Shown here: piece by piece, positions 41,523-50,802 of the stretch | How positions within the stretch are numbered: position 1 is the first letter of the stretch | Layout of the letters: each line of letters starts with the position of its first letter | Source: a bacterium (Candidatus Blackallbacteria) CG13_big_fil_rev_8_21_14_2_50_49_14 | Lineage (GTDB): Bacteria; Cyanobacteriota; Sericytochromatia; UBA7694 | Length of the DNA: 64,000 bases | NCBI GenBank assembly: GCA_002783405.1 | Contig: PFGG01000073.1 | Span: 26,801 to 90,800 of the forward strand | Reading direction: 5' to 3' | The notes under the pieces: generated by a model | What the model saw: only the letters and a program-made list of their open reading frames with translations | Databases searched by the model: none | Told to the model about the DNA's origin: nothing | Position numbers and translations under genes: made by a program

Positions 41523-43835
41523 ATGCCCCAAGCCCTGCTGATGACACAATGTCTCCAGAACGATTTTGTCAAACCCCTGAATCCCTTTGACCCTCTCCCC
41601 AATTTATTGCATATTGGCTATGAAGAAGCCCGCCGTTTGATGGGAGACAAGCCCGAAACAGGCCCCGTATCACGGGTTATTGATTGGGCTTACGCGCAAA
41701 GCGATGAAAAATTAAAAGTCATGCATATTCGCGACTGGCACGATCCGCTGGATTTTCGTCAGTTTAACCACCTGATTCAATTTGGACATCACTGTGAGCA
41801 GGAGAGCGAAGGAGCAGCCTTCGCCTTTGCTGAACCCAGCACAGATAAAAAAATTGAAATTATTGATACCCTGACCCTGAATGATTTTCTGGACACCACC
41901 CTGGAAGCCTGCTTAGCGCCCTATCAAGGCCAAAAAATGCGGGTGGGACTGATGGGGGTCTGGACAGAGGCCAAAATCACCTTTCTCAGCTATGAACTCA
42001 GCACACGGTACCCAGAATTTGAACTTGGGGTCTGTTCTGCCCTCACCGCCAGTTCCTCACGCGCTCAACACTTTATCGCCCTTGAACAACTTGAGAAATT
42101 ACTGGGGGTCAAGGTCTTCGCCTCCGTTGCAGAATTTATTCGCTTTTTAGGCGGTGATACCACCTCTATGCCACTGACTGGCTGGCAGGATGCACGTCAT
42201 CCCGTGATCGTGCTCGACAGTTTGCCTGGCCTGGAAGAAACAGATAGCAAACTTTTGCGTTATCTCTTCAGAGATTCAAGGGTTGCCAAACTGCACCGCC
42301 TGGATGGCGGCTTCTCTGGCAATGAAGTGCTGGGTACCAGCAGCACCGATCTTCACGGCCACAAACAGGTACCCCATGTTGTGAAAATTGGCTGGAACCA
42401 TATGATCGGCCGCGAACGAATGGCCTTTGAACAAATTGAATCCGTTTTGGGCAATAATGCGCCACGCTTGGTAGACTTTGTTGAATTGGGCGACCGAGGC
42501 GCGATTAAATATCGCTATGCCTCTATGGGGGGCGGGTTTTCAACCACCTTTCAAAGGTGCTATCAAAAAGGGCTCGAACCCGAAAAACTCAAACGCATTC
42601 TGGATACCGTTTTCATTGAACAACTGGGACGACTCTATACCGCCGCTGTCTATGAAAAATGTGATTTGCTCGAATACTATCAGTTCAGTGCACAATGGGC
42701 CCCCAATATCCGCAATCGAGTAGAAAACCTCTTGGGAATCTCTTCTCAGGGCGAAGAGCTGGAAATCCTTCCTGGGCTCACAACTCCCAATCTTGTGCAT
42801 TTTTACGAACATGAGCTTGAAAAACTGAAGCCCTATCACCAGGGAGACAGTTCCTACCTTTCCTTTGTGCATGGCGACCTCAATGGCGCCAATATTATCA
42901 TCGACGCCCAAGAAAATGTTTGGTTGATTGACTTTTTTCATACCCACCGAGGGCATATCCTGCGCGATTTACTCAAACTTGAAAATGACCTCCTGTATAT
43001 TTTCACGGCGATTGAAAATGAGGAAGCACTTCAAGAAGCCTGTAAAATCAGTGACCTGCTCTGCAGAATTCAAGACCTGCGCGCCCCCCTTCCCGCGCTC
43101 GAAGAAACGGGGCTGACAGATCCAGGTTTGCAGAATGCTTGGAAGATGATCCAAATTCTGCGCAGCTATTATCCCGAACTTATACATGCGGATCGGGATC
43201 CGCTTCAGGCCTTTATTGGCCAATTGCGTTATGCCGTGCACACCCTCAGTTTTAAAGAGAGCAGTCCCTTACAGAAAAAATGGGCCCTGTATACGGCAGG
43301 TCTGTGTTGTGACCGGATTCGCACGCATTTGGGAAGGGGCCGCAATCTCTGGGTGGATTGGCTGCCTGCAGAATATACAGACAAGGGCAAACTGGGCCTC
43401 ACACTTTTGCCCGGACGACGAGATTTGCACCGCTCCCTGGAACGCGATCTTTCAAGCTTGAAAAATCAGGAAAAAGCTACGCATATGGTTTGCCTCAGTA
43501 CATCCGACGAATTGCAAAGCTATGGTGTGCCCAGTCTCTTGGAGAACTATCGTGCGCAGGGGATCGAAGTTTACCACCTTCCCATTCTGGATCAAAAAGT
43601 CAGCAATCAGTCTGAAATGAAAGAACTGCTGGCCTGGATAGAAACTGCGCTTGCAAATAAAGGCCATGTGGTTTTGCATTGTGTGGGCGGCCTGGGCCGT
43701 TCAGGCTTGGCCGCAGCCTGTTTTCTGAAGCAAAAAGGGCTCAGTTCAGAGGCTGCTCTGCATCAAGTGCGTTTGACCCGTTCTCCCCGTGCAATAGAAA
43801 CCCTTGAACAGGAGAATTTTTTACGCGAATTCTGA
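41523..43835 (+). CDS. Three-part fusion: isochorismatase-like, APH-like kinase, tyrosine phosphatase
   Basis: 770 residues. Part 1 (1-210) looks like the cysteine-hydrolase fold (LLMTQCLQNDF with the catalytic Asp; VMHIRDWHD), but its active Cys is absent, since GVWTEAK replaces the Cys-bearing loop. Part 2 (about 230-590) is a kinase/APH-like domain with FVHGDLNGANIII (His450, Asp452, Asn457) and LIDF (Asp470), so its phosphotransfer site looks intact. Part 3 (600-770) is a cysteine-based phosphatase with HCVGGLGRSG (Cys720, Arg726) and LPILD as a possible acid loop. It probably adds and removes phosphate on one target or small molecule. Cytoplasmic; I know no such fusion. Confidence 0.82.
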   Translation: MPQALLMTQCLQNDFVKPLNPFDPLPNLLHIGYEEARRLMGDKPETGPVSRVIDWAYAQSDEKLKVMHIRDWHDPLDFRQFNHLIQFGHHCEQESEGAAFAFAEPSTDKKIEIIDTLTLNDFLDTTLEACLAPYQGQKMRVGLMGVWTEAKITFLSYELSTRYPEFELGVCSALTASSSRAQHFIALEQLEKLLGVKVFASVAEFIRFLGGDTTSMPLTGWQDARHPVIVLDSLPGLEETDSKLLRYLFRDSRVAKLHRLDGGFSGNEVLGTSSTDLHGHKQVPHVVKIGWNHMIGRERMAFEQIESVLGNNAPRLVDFVELGDRGAIKYRYASMGGGFSTTFQRCYQKGLEPEKLKRILDTVFIEQLGRLYTAAVYEKCDLLEYYQFSAQWAPNIRNRVENLLGISSQGEELEILPGLTTPNLVHFYEHELEKLKPYHQGDSSYLSFVHGDLNGANIIIDAQENVWLIDFFHTHRGHILRDLLKLENDLLYIFTAIENEEALQEACKISDLLCRIQDLRAPLPALEETGLTDPGLQNAWKMIQILRSYYPELIHADRDPLQAFIGQLRYAVHTLSFKESSPLQKKWALYTAGLCCDRIRTHLGRGRNLWVDWLPAEYTDKGKLGLTLLPGRRDLHRSLERDLSSLKNQEKATHMVCLSTSDELQSYGVPSLLENYRAQGIEVYHLPILDQKVSNQSEMKELLAWIETALANKGHVVLHCVGGLGRSGLAAACFLKQKGLSSEAALHQVRLTRSPRAIETLEQENFLREF

Positions 43836-43915
43836 ACCGCTTTTGGCAACTGAAACGCACCCTCGATCAGAATTTCAGAATCCCCCTGCTGCAATGGTGG
43901 GATCAATCCTATTTA

Positions 43916-44503
43916 TTGCAAACCAGTCCTGATTTTAAACAGGTTCTCAATGCCTACCAGGAGATTTATCCTGATTCAGCCGCAGCCAATCTGGTCTCCT
44001 GGTTAGAGCGACAGGATACACGTTGTTTGGAAGAAGAGGACTTAACCTATGGAGAAACCCCCTGGCGTACCTGGCTGAAAATCATTCCGCTGCTTCAACT
44101 CAAAGCGGGTGATCGTTTTGTCGATTTGGGCTGTGGCACTGGAATTCTGGCCTTGTATCTGGCCTATCAAGAAAATATTCAGGTCACAGGCATTGACCAA
44201 ATTCAACGGTTTATCGCCAATGCACGCCTCTTGGCAGAGAAGTTTAATCTCCAAGCAGAATTTCGTGAAGGTTCAGTCTTAGAGCTTGACCTGAGTGAGT
44301 TTAACGCTGTGTATTGTGTTTGCACTTGTTTCAGTGAATCCTGTCGCCAGAATTTACTCCAAAATTTAGCAAAAACCCAAGTGGGAACGCGAATTCTCAG
44401 CGTCACCCATGGCTTAGACAGTCCAGACCTGGAATTGGTAAACACCTATTCTTTTTCTTTTGCCTGGGGAAAAGACAGCGTCTATGTCTATAGGAAACAC
44501 TGA
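43916..44503 (+). CDS. Class I SAM-dependent methyltransferase
   Basis: 195 residues from a TTG at 43916. FVDLGCGTGILALYLAY is SAM motif I, TGIDQIQRFIANARLLAEKF follows and YCVCTCFSESCRQNLL is the catalytic region. The frame stays open upstream for ~28 codons, to the end of the fusion gene, with an amphipathic stretch (RFWQLKRTLDQNFRIPLLQW), but contains only ATT or CTG as possible starts near AGGAG (43810-43814). The true start may therefore be non-canonical at 43829-43832. Substrate unknown. Confidence 0.8.
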   Translation: MQTSPDFKQVLNAYQEIYPDSAAANLVSWLERQDTRCLEEEDLTYGETPWRTWLKIIPLLQLKAGDRFVDLGCGTGILALYLAYQENIQVTGIDQIQRFIANARLLAEKFNLQAEFREGSVLELDLSEFNAVYCVCTCFSESCRQNLLQNLAKTQVGTRILSVTHGLDSPDLELVNTYSFSFAWGKDSVYVYRKH

Positions 44504-44505
44504 AA

Positions 44506-44889
44506 TCAACGCATTTGTTTGCGCAGAGTAGCCTGTTGTTTTAAGCCCCATTCCAAATGTTCGGGCGTGCAAAAATTCAATTGAAGCAAGGCTTCGCCCA
44601 AGGGCACGTCTTCTGAAACATGGTAACTAAGCGCAGAAATCAATTGTTCTTTGCTGATGATTCCCTCTTGAATCAGAAGATTCCCCAAGCGGCTGTTTTG
44701 CCGCATCCGATTGCGTTTGCGATAGAAATGCTCTGCCAGTTCCCTTGCGCTTTTGCCATTCACCAGCGTTTTTTCATTCATCAATCCCACCTCATCCAAG
44801 GCAAAACTGATCAATTCAGGCACCGTGGCTCCAAACCCCTGAAAGGCATCCACACACAGGTTTTGAATATACGTATTATCTAAATCCAT
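44506..44889 (-). CDS. Stand-alone MshEN-like domain protein (candidate c-di-GMP receptor)
   Basis: 127 residues. Two consecutive copies of the MshEN pattern are seen: RLGNLLIQEGIISKEQLISA at about 67-86, then PLGEALLQLNFCTPEHLEWG. In type IV pilus and type II secretion ATPases these bind c-di-GMP through the RLGxxL...Q motif. The protein has no ATPase domain, so it may be a free-standing sensor or adaptor. The first motif ends in His where Gln is usual. Two GGDEF enzymes in the window could supply the ligand. Confidence 0.7.
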   Translation of the reverse strand: MDLDNTYIQNLCVDAFQGFGATVPELISFALDEVGLMNEKTLVNGKSARELAEHFYRKRNRMRQNSRLGNLLIQEGIISKEQLISALSYHVSEDVPLGEALLQLNFCTPEHLEWGLKQQATLRKQMR

Positions 44890-44925
44890 AGAGCTGCACC
44901 CCCGTCATTCGTATGTCTCAGGAAA

Positions 44926-47052
44926 TCAGCGGATTTCAAAGACTTTTTGAGCTGTTTGCACATTTCCCAAACGATCCAGTACACGCACCACCAGCGTATG
45001 CGATCCCTTTGCTGGCTTTTTCAACAAGATCTCAAATTGTTCATCCAAGCCATCAATAATTCCATCCTTGGATTGAAAAAGCTCTGTTTTTTGACCATCC
45101 AAAGAGTATTCAGCATAGGCCAAAGGTGTGACTGTGTCTTTCGCAGAAAAACTGAACTTCACCGTTTTTTCTTCTTGGTTAAAGCTTAAAGCACTCACAG
45201 CAGGCGGCGTATTGTCAATCGTGATTAACTGCGTTTCCTTGGCAATCCGAAAACCCTGTCCAGGATTTGAGAGGGCATCATTGGCCGTGACACGAAAATG
45301 GTATTGGCCTTCAGCGAGGGTCGCTGAATCAAAGGAATAAAAAGAATCTTGAATCGCGTGGGCCAGGCTTTTCCAGGTTTGGTCACCAAAGCGCTGGTAA
45401 GAAACCTCGTATTCAAGGTTATCATCATTGGGATCTGAAGCATCCCACGCCAAAGTTAGCATACCAGGGCGATAGTCCTGGATCACGCGCATGGCCAAGG
45501 GCATTTTCTCGGCAATCAATTCCTGATAAATTTCATCGGTTCCCTTGGGGCGACGCAATTTGTCCATCACCTGAGCATTCAGATCCAGAATACGGGGGCC
45601 TTCAATTTTGCCCAGGGTATGCGGCTTAAAGAAGAGACCGCGTTGAAGAAAATAGACATCATTGAAATAAGGCGCCAAATTTTCACGCATAAAGCTGATA
45701 TCAATACTGTGAAGCTTGGGAGAATGCTTGGGATTTTTGCTGCTCAATTCAAAACGCAGTTGCAGATAACTGCCCGGAGGAGATTTGATTGGGCTGCCTT
45801 TGGGATCGCTATAAGGCCCCTCCCAAGCACTCCAGGTATTATCGGGCTCAGCAGTATTGCCTGAACGTGACCAGGCACGTACTGCCGTATCGGCAGGCAT
45901 CAAGGCATCAAATCTCAGGTTTCCCCAATTGGCTTTCAGACTGCTTTTAAAAATCTGCGTTTCGTATTCTCCTTTGCTGAGAAAATTGCCCTGAAAACGC
46001 TCAATTTGCGCAGGACTTGAGCCCACCATAAACAATTCGGAGCCTTGACCCGGAATGATTTTTGCAAGTTGACGTGATTGGCCTCTGGCAGGCAGGCTCA
46101 ACATCCTTTTTTCTGCAGAAAGCGGGTCAGTAAAACGGTAAATCCGACCCCGTGGCCCGGTTCCAATCAAAAGTGACCCCGCCTGATCCAACTCCAAAGT
46201 GAAAGCTGTTTCAGTATTCATGCGGAACAACATCTCAGATTGACCCGAGGGAGAAATCATAAACACTGCGCTTTTGGGTTGATTTTTAGGTGGGTTTTCA
46301 CGTGTGGCGGCGACAAAGACATTGCCCTTGCCATCCCCCGTCATGGCCGTCACTTCCGTAAAATCAGAATCCATGAGCGCCTCAGGGTGTTGGTTGGCCT
46401 GGATACGATAGACAATGCCTTTGCTGCCAGAGCCTACCAATAAGCCCCAATGGCGATCCTGATGCAAGACCTTGAGATTGGCTTCATTGGATTGATACAG
46501 CCGTGTCAGCTTAAGATCACGATCGAGACGATACAATACGGCTTTGTCACCTGTCAGAATATAGACTTCGCCATTGGGGCCGGCCTGCATCTCCCAAATA
46601 TAGCGTTCATCCAGAGACAGAATCAATTCTGCCTTTCCCTGATGAATCCGGTAAATTTGTCCAAAAGGAGAGAGTGCCGCCAAAACATCTCCATTTTTTT
46701 GAGGAAGCACCGCAGAAACCACCCCTTGACTCCGCTCAAGTAAGGTTTTTAGCGTATATTTCCCTTGATTTCCATCGACTTGATAGACCCCCGCAGGGTT
46801 GCCTGTGCCCAGAAAAATCTGCGAGCCCAAACTTTCAGCATCTAAAATAGAACCGCCCGTATTCAGCTTTAACATCGGCGCAATATCCAAACCCAAAGAA
46901 AGAGAGCCATCTGCTTCGATTGCCGTGCTTAAAATATCCCCCTCAAGAAAATCACCGACACCTTCGAGGTACCAATTCTTGGGAAACTCAGCCCGAGCGG
47001 GCAGGGAAAAGGAGAGCAGCAAAGCGGCAAGAGACAAAGCAAGCTTTTTCAT
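44926..47052 (-). CDS. Secreted beta-propeller protein with C-terminal Ig/Fn-like modules
   Basis: 708 residues from the ATG at 47052 (AGGA eight bases upstream), with a signal peptide ending PARA near residue 22. Residues ~60-330 contain repeated propeller blades (FGQIYRI, GEVYILTGD, GKGNVFVAATREN, GSLLIGTGPRGRIYRF). Later parts have an F5/8-like segment (WGNLRFDALMPADT), a fibronectin-III-like region (EYEVSYQRFGDQTWKSL) and a last Ig-like module. It lies 26 bases after the S55-type protein; the two may work together at the cell surface. No enzyme motif is seen. Confidence 0.72.
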   Translation of the reverse strand: MKKLALSLAALLLSFSLPARAEFPKNWYLEGVGDFLEGDILSTAIEADGSLSLGLDIAPMLKLNTGGSILDAESLGSQIFLGTGNPAGVYQVDGNQGKYTLKTLLERSQGVVSAVLPQKNGDVLAALSPFGQIYRIHQGKAELILSLDERYIWEMQAGPNGEVYILTGDKAVLYRLDRDLKLTRLYQSNEANLKVLHQDRHWGLLVGSGSKGIVYRIQANQHPEALMDSDFTEVTAMTGDGKGNVFVAATRENPPKNQPKSAVFMISPSGQSEMLFRMNTETAFTLELDQAGSLLIGTGPRGRIYRFTDPLSAEKRMLSLPARGQSRQLAKIIPGQGSELFMVGSSPAQIERFQGNFLSKGEYETQIFKSSLKANWGNLRFDALMPADTAVRAWSRSGNTAEPDNTWSAWEGPYSDPKGSPIKSPPGSYLQLRFELSSKNPKHSPKLHSIDISFMRENLAPYFNDVYFLQRGLFFKPHTLGKIEGPRILDLNAQVMDKLRRPKGTDEIYQELIAEKMPLAMRVIQDYRPGMLTLAWDASDPNDDNLEYEVSYQRFGDQTWKSLAHAIQDSFYSFDSATLAEGQYHFRVTANDALSNPGQGFRIAKETQLITIDNTPPAVSALSFNQEEKTVKFSFSAKDTVTPLAYAEYSLDGQKTELFQSKDGIIDGLDEQFEILLKKPAKGSHTLVVRVLDRLGNVQTAQKVFEIR

Positions 47053-47078
47053 AGGGATATTCCTTCCTGGGATCATTG

Positions 47079-48860
47079 CTAATTGATGGCGTGGGCGTAG
47101 GGGGTAATATTCAAATTCAGAAGCACTTTCCCACTCAAATCTGTATCCATGGGAATTTTCTGTTCTGAACCCGGCGAGCGTATGGGAATTGATGCATTCA
47201 CAGTTTCTGGGTTCAGCAACAATTCTTGTACACTCGCAGGCAAGCGTGTTAAAAGCAGATTGTTTTGAGCCAAACCACTTTCTTCGGTTAAAAATAAAAG
47301 ATGCAAATCGCTGCTTTGGCGTTTGCTAAAGAGCTGTTTTAAGAGGTCTTGGTAACTGGAGAATCCTGTTTCTACAGAACCTTCAAGTGCATCAAAGCTT
47401 TTGGCATCTCCAGCCAAAAGAACCAGGGGGCCATAGGGTGTATTTTCTGGAATCTGAAGCTTAAACTGACGCAGATCTTTCTGCTTCCTCCAAGTCTCCA
47501 ATTCCAGATAGAGCGTAAAGCTATCTCCCGGTTTAAAATCATCCCTATCCGCCCAGATACGTCGAATCATTGATTGGCGGGATTCAGGCTGAAGCTCAGC
47601 CTTGATTTCCAATTGCTGAACATTGGGCTTATGAAAGGGATTATTCCACAAGGTAAATAAAGCATTGGCGAGATCCTGAACGGCGCCCAAAGCAACATCT
47701 TCTGTTTCACTTACCGAATAACGGTTTTTATAGGTCAGCGTTTGCCCATCTACGCGTAAACGCCCTTCTAATTGAAGCGTTCCGCCCTTATTGAAATTCA
47801 GGCGTGAAGCCAAAACATTTTGCACACTCATCGCCATCATCAAAGGAGTCATGCCTGGGTTTTGAAACACTTCAAAATGAATTTTGGCAGGGTCAACCCC
47901 AATGCCATCCTGAATATGAAGATCCACAGGAATCATCGGCGTCATTTTGCCTATCTGGCCATAAATCGCAGTCAAGCGATCCTGGGTAATGGTCCCCACG
48001 GTTTTTCCACTTTGCGACATTTTATAGGAGCCTGCCTCTGAGGCAAGAATATGGTGGATATAGGCGGTCGCCATGGGAATTTGAACATAGCCCTCATTAA
48101 AAAAAGGATGTCCAAAGGCCAGGACTTTATCCCCTTCCAGATAGGAAACAGTCCCCGTTCCATCGATTGAAAGATCACCACGCACCAACTGCCCAGCAAT
48201 CGCACCACCGGGCTCAAGTTTTTGTGGCATATCAGGATTTGCAATCGAAGCGCCTGGGGTGCTGATTCCGCCCATGACGGTCTTAAAACCCATCTTTTCA
48301 AGTTCTGGTAAATAATGGCTGAGCACATCGGCACGAAAGCCACCAAACGAAAGTGGGGTAGAAATGGGTTGCAGCGATACCGGCCATTGCGCCTGTTTTT
48401 GCGCCAAAGCCTGGCGATAGGTTTGAGGATAATAAACCTGTTTCTGAGTTGGTTCTTTTTCAGCGGGCAGTTTAAAAATTGCCTGCATATTTGCAATCGG
48501 GGTAATTCCCGCAATCGGTTCTTTGGTAAAGGAACCAAAGCGATAGGCCAAAGCCCCCACCAATTTGCCATTGATATAACAAGGACTGCCACTCATGCCT
48601 GCGACAACCCCTGTAAATTCAGCCTTTTCACCTGTTAACCGCGCCAGAATAACATCCTGACCAGGCCCCAACATGCCTTGCATTAAACTGAGCACGCGAA
48701 AGCCAAAGGGCTCTACTTTCGAACCTTGAAAAACAGTGTGACACGTGCCTTCCATACCACGTTGAATCGCTTGAACCGGCATCTGGGGTTCAGCAGCTTC
48801 TACGGCAGATACACACGAAAAAAATGAAGCGGCAAGAAAATAAACGGGAATTTTACGCAT
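47079..48860 (-). CDS. SpoIVB-type (S55) serine peptidase-like exported protein
   Basis: 593 residues from the ATG at 48860, which gives a clean signal peptide. The S55 (SpoIVB) motif GMSGSPCYINGKLVGALAYR is at about 88-107, with IAGITPI following and a GHPFFNEG box near residue 260. SpoIVB cuts SpoIVFA in sporulating Bacillus; a diderm non-sporulator would use the fold otherwise. The remaining ~300 residues have no named motif. It opens a two-gene operon with the propeller protein. Confidence 0.78.
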   Translation of the reverse strand: MRKIPVYFLAASFFSCVSAVEAAEPQMPVQAIQRGMEGTCHTVFQGSKVEPFGFRVLSLMQGMLGPGQDVILARLTGEKAEFTGVVAGMSGSPCYINGKLVGALAYRFGSFTKEPIAGITPIANMQAIFKLPAEKEPTQKQVYYPQTYRQALAQKQAQWPVSLQPISTPLSFGGFRADVLSHYLPELEKMGFKTVMGGISTPGASIANPDMPQKLEPGGAIAGQLVRGDLSIDGTGTVSYLEGDKVLAFGHPFFNEGYVQIPMATAYIHHILASEAGSYKMSQSGKTVGTITQDRLTAIYGQIGKMTPMIPVDLHIQDGIGVDPAKIHFEVFQNPGMTPLMMAMSVQNVLASRLNFNKGGTLQLEGRLRVDGQTLTYKNRYSVSETEDVALGAVQDLANALFTLWNNPFHKPNVQQLEIKAELQPESRQSMIRRIWADRDDFKPGDSFTLYLELETWRKQKDLRQFKLQIPENTPYGPLVLLAGDAKSFDALEGSVETGFSSYQDLLKQLFSKRQSSDLHLLFLTEESGLAQNNLLLTRLPASVQELLLNPETVNASIPIRSPGSEQKIPMDTDLSGKVLLNLNITPYAHAIN

Positions 48861-48960
48861 GAAATGACAACCCAAATACCAGAATTTCATCTAGTTTAGC
48901 ACAGTGATTAGATTGCAGACATGAACTTCGTGAAAAAGCAGAATCCGCGCTTTTAAGTAA

Positions 48961-49002
48961 GGAACTGTTATTAAAATTTCTGCGTCATCAAGAAACAGTT
49001 CC
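48961..49002. repeat. 9-bp inverted repeat before the exported barrel-like gene
   Basis: GGAACTGTT at 48961-48969 is complemented by AACAGTTCC at 48994-49002, 24 bases apart. It lies between divergent genes and may be an operator or a leader hairpin. Confidence 0.35.
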
Positions 49003-49036
49003 ACAAAGTTGAGTGATGAATGGTATGATTTTTTTC

Positions 49037-49546
49037 ATGAAGTATTTATCCAGTTCTTTCAGTTTGGGTCTCGCACTTCTGCTGCTCAGCGCGTCAGCTT
49101 TGCCAGCACAAGCAGAACTTGTCTGGGGAGGGGTCGCTGAATTGGGCTTTTTACGCGGCCCCACTTACCCTGCCGATCCCAAAGACAGCAAAACCAGCCT
49201 TTTGGCAGGACTCTTTGTCAGCACCAGCGGCATTGAAGCCCGCCCTCAAGTCTTGATTTCTGAAGGCCAATACAAGGGGCTCTTGCTGGATGCAGATCTC
49301 AGAATTACACCCAAATGGTTTGGACAACAGGAATATATCATGGGCATTATTTCTCCCTATGGTATTTTAGGTGGCAGTGTGTCCTACCCTCTGGCCTGGG
49401 GCTGGCATGCCCGTGCAGGTGTGGGTCTGGCCATCCCGCCCTATGGCATCGTCAATGCAGAGATTGGTTACCGCAGCCACCGCATTTCTTCTGATCTTCT
49501 GCTTGAAGGGGTGACTCTCAGTGTTCGCGCAGGTCTGCCTTTTTAG
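49037..49546 (+). CDS. Small exported protein, probable outer-membrane barrel
   Basis: 169 residues from the ATG at 49037. Signal peptide MKYLSSSFSLGLALLLLSAS...PAQA. The rest has alternating strands rich in Gly and aromatic residues and ends in LPF, the C-terminal Phe that directs outer-membrane barrels. One-sided strand patterns (RISSDLLLEGVTLSVRAGL) support a small beta barrel. Function unknown. No SD is evident, so a start at 49013 is possible. Confidence 0.7.
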   Translation: MKYLSSSFSLGLALLLLSASALPAQAELVWGGVAELGFLRGPTYPADPKDSKTSLLAGLFVSTSGIEARPQVLISEGQYKGLLLDADLRITPKWFGQQEYIMGIISPYGILGGSVSYPLAWGWHARAGVGLAIPPYGIVNAEIGYRSHRISSDLLLEGVTLSVRAGLPF

Positions 49547-49552
49547 GTTGAA

Positions 49553-50731
49553 ATGTCGCGCAAACATTCAAAAGCAAAACGTTTACTCAAACAATCTCCC
49601 TTTCAACTTAAGCCTGTAAAATTGTTTCAACGCAGAACTGCACCCGGAGCTTCCCCTGGCACCTTGGTCGCAGACCCTGAGGCCTCCCCCCCACAGTTTC
49701 ACTTGATTACGTTTAGTAAAAAAAACTTTCAGGAATGGTCAAGCCAGGATCCCACTGATTTGCCCGCCAAAGTTCAAGCGGATGAAATTCTCTGGATCAA
49801 TGTCGATGGCTTAGGCCATGCTGAAACCCTGCAAAAAGTAGGCGAAACATACGGCATTCACCCACTTGCACTGGAAGACGTAGTGAATGTCCACCAACGC
49901 CCTAAATTGGAAAGCTATGGCAAACTTCTGTTCATTGTGGCACGCATGCCACATGATCAAAGCGACAGCAATGGTGAACAGGTCAGTTTCTTTCTGGGTG
50001 AGAATCTGATTCTGACCTTTCAGGAAGGGCTGCCAGGTGATACCTTTGAACCCGTCAGAGAGCGACTTCGCGGAAATATCGGAAAGCTCAGGGGATCTGG
50101 AGCTGACTATCTGCTCTATGCACTGCTCGATGCCTTGATCGATCATTATTTTCCCATTTTAGAGCGCTATGCTTCGCGGCTTGAAGATCTTGAAGATGAA
50201 ATTCTGGAACACCCGCACAACCAGTTAACTTCAGAAATTTATACCATTCGCCGTCAATTGCTCGGCTTAAGACGAGCGATCCGCCCCATGCGCGATGTGA
50301 TTAATTCTCTGATACGGGGCTCACTTGAGCAAATCAGCGATGAAGTGAAACTCTATCTAAGAGATTGCTATGACCATACCATCCAATTAATGGATATGTT
50401 GGACACCTACCGAGAGGTCGCGACTTCTCTGATGGAAATGGCACTGGCCAGTGCCAGCCACCGACTCAATGAAATTATGCGTTTTTTGACGGTGATGTCC
50501 TCGATCTTTATCCCTCTGACTTTCATTGTCGGCGTCTATGGCATGAATTTCAAAACAGAGATTTCACCCTGGAATATGCCTGAATTGGATTGGTATTATG
50601 GCTATCCCTTTGCTTTGGGACTGATGGTTCTGACCGTGGTCTGTCTGCTTCTGTTTTTTAAATACAAAGGGTGGTTGGGTATCCCCCGCCGCTTGGATGA
50701 AGACGGCCAAGCGATTACCACGGTCAAATAA
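49553..50731 (+). CDS. corA: CorA-type Mg2+/Co2+ transporter
   Basis: 392 residues. The cytoplasmic funnel is followed by two membrane helices at the C-terminus, with the pore signature YGMNF after TM1 (IFIPLTFIVGVYGMNF). TM2 is followed by a short basic tail. It starts 6 bases after the barrel-like gene. Pentameric channel for Mg2+ and possibly Co2+ or Ni2+ in the inner membrane. Confidence 0.94.
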   Translation: MSRKHSKAKRLLKQSPFQLKPVKLFQRRTAPGASPGTLVADPEASPPQFHLITFSKKNFQEWSSQDPTDLPAKVQADEILWINVDGLGHAETLQKVGETYGIHPLALEDVVNVHQRPKLESYGKLLFIVARMPHDQSDSNGEQVSFFLGENLILTFQEGLPGDTFEPVRERLRGNIGKLRGSGADYLLYALLDALIDHYFPILERYASRLEDLEDEILEHPHNQLTSEIYTIRRQLLGLRRAIRPMRDVINSLIRGSLEQISDEVKLYLRDCYDHTIQLMDMLDTYREVATSLMEMALASASHRLNEIMRFLTVMSSIFIPLTFIVGVYGMNFKTEISPWNMPELDWYYGYPFALGLMVLTVVCLLLFFKYKGWLGIPRRLDEDGQAITTVK

Positions 50732-50802
50732 TTACCAAAAATTAATGCTTATTTAACTTCACTCTCATGCGAAAATCACGATAACGCTTAAAGGAGAAGC
50801 GC

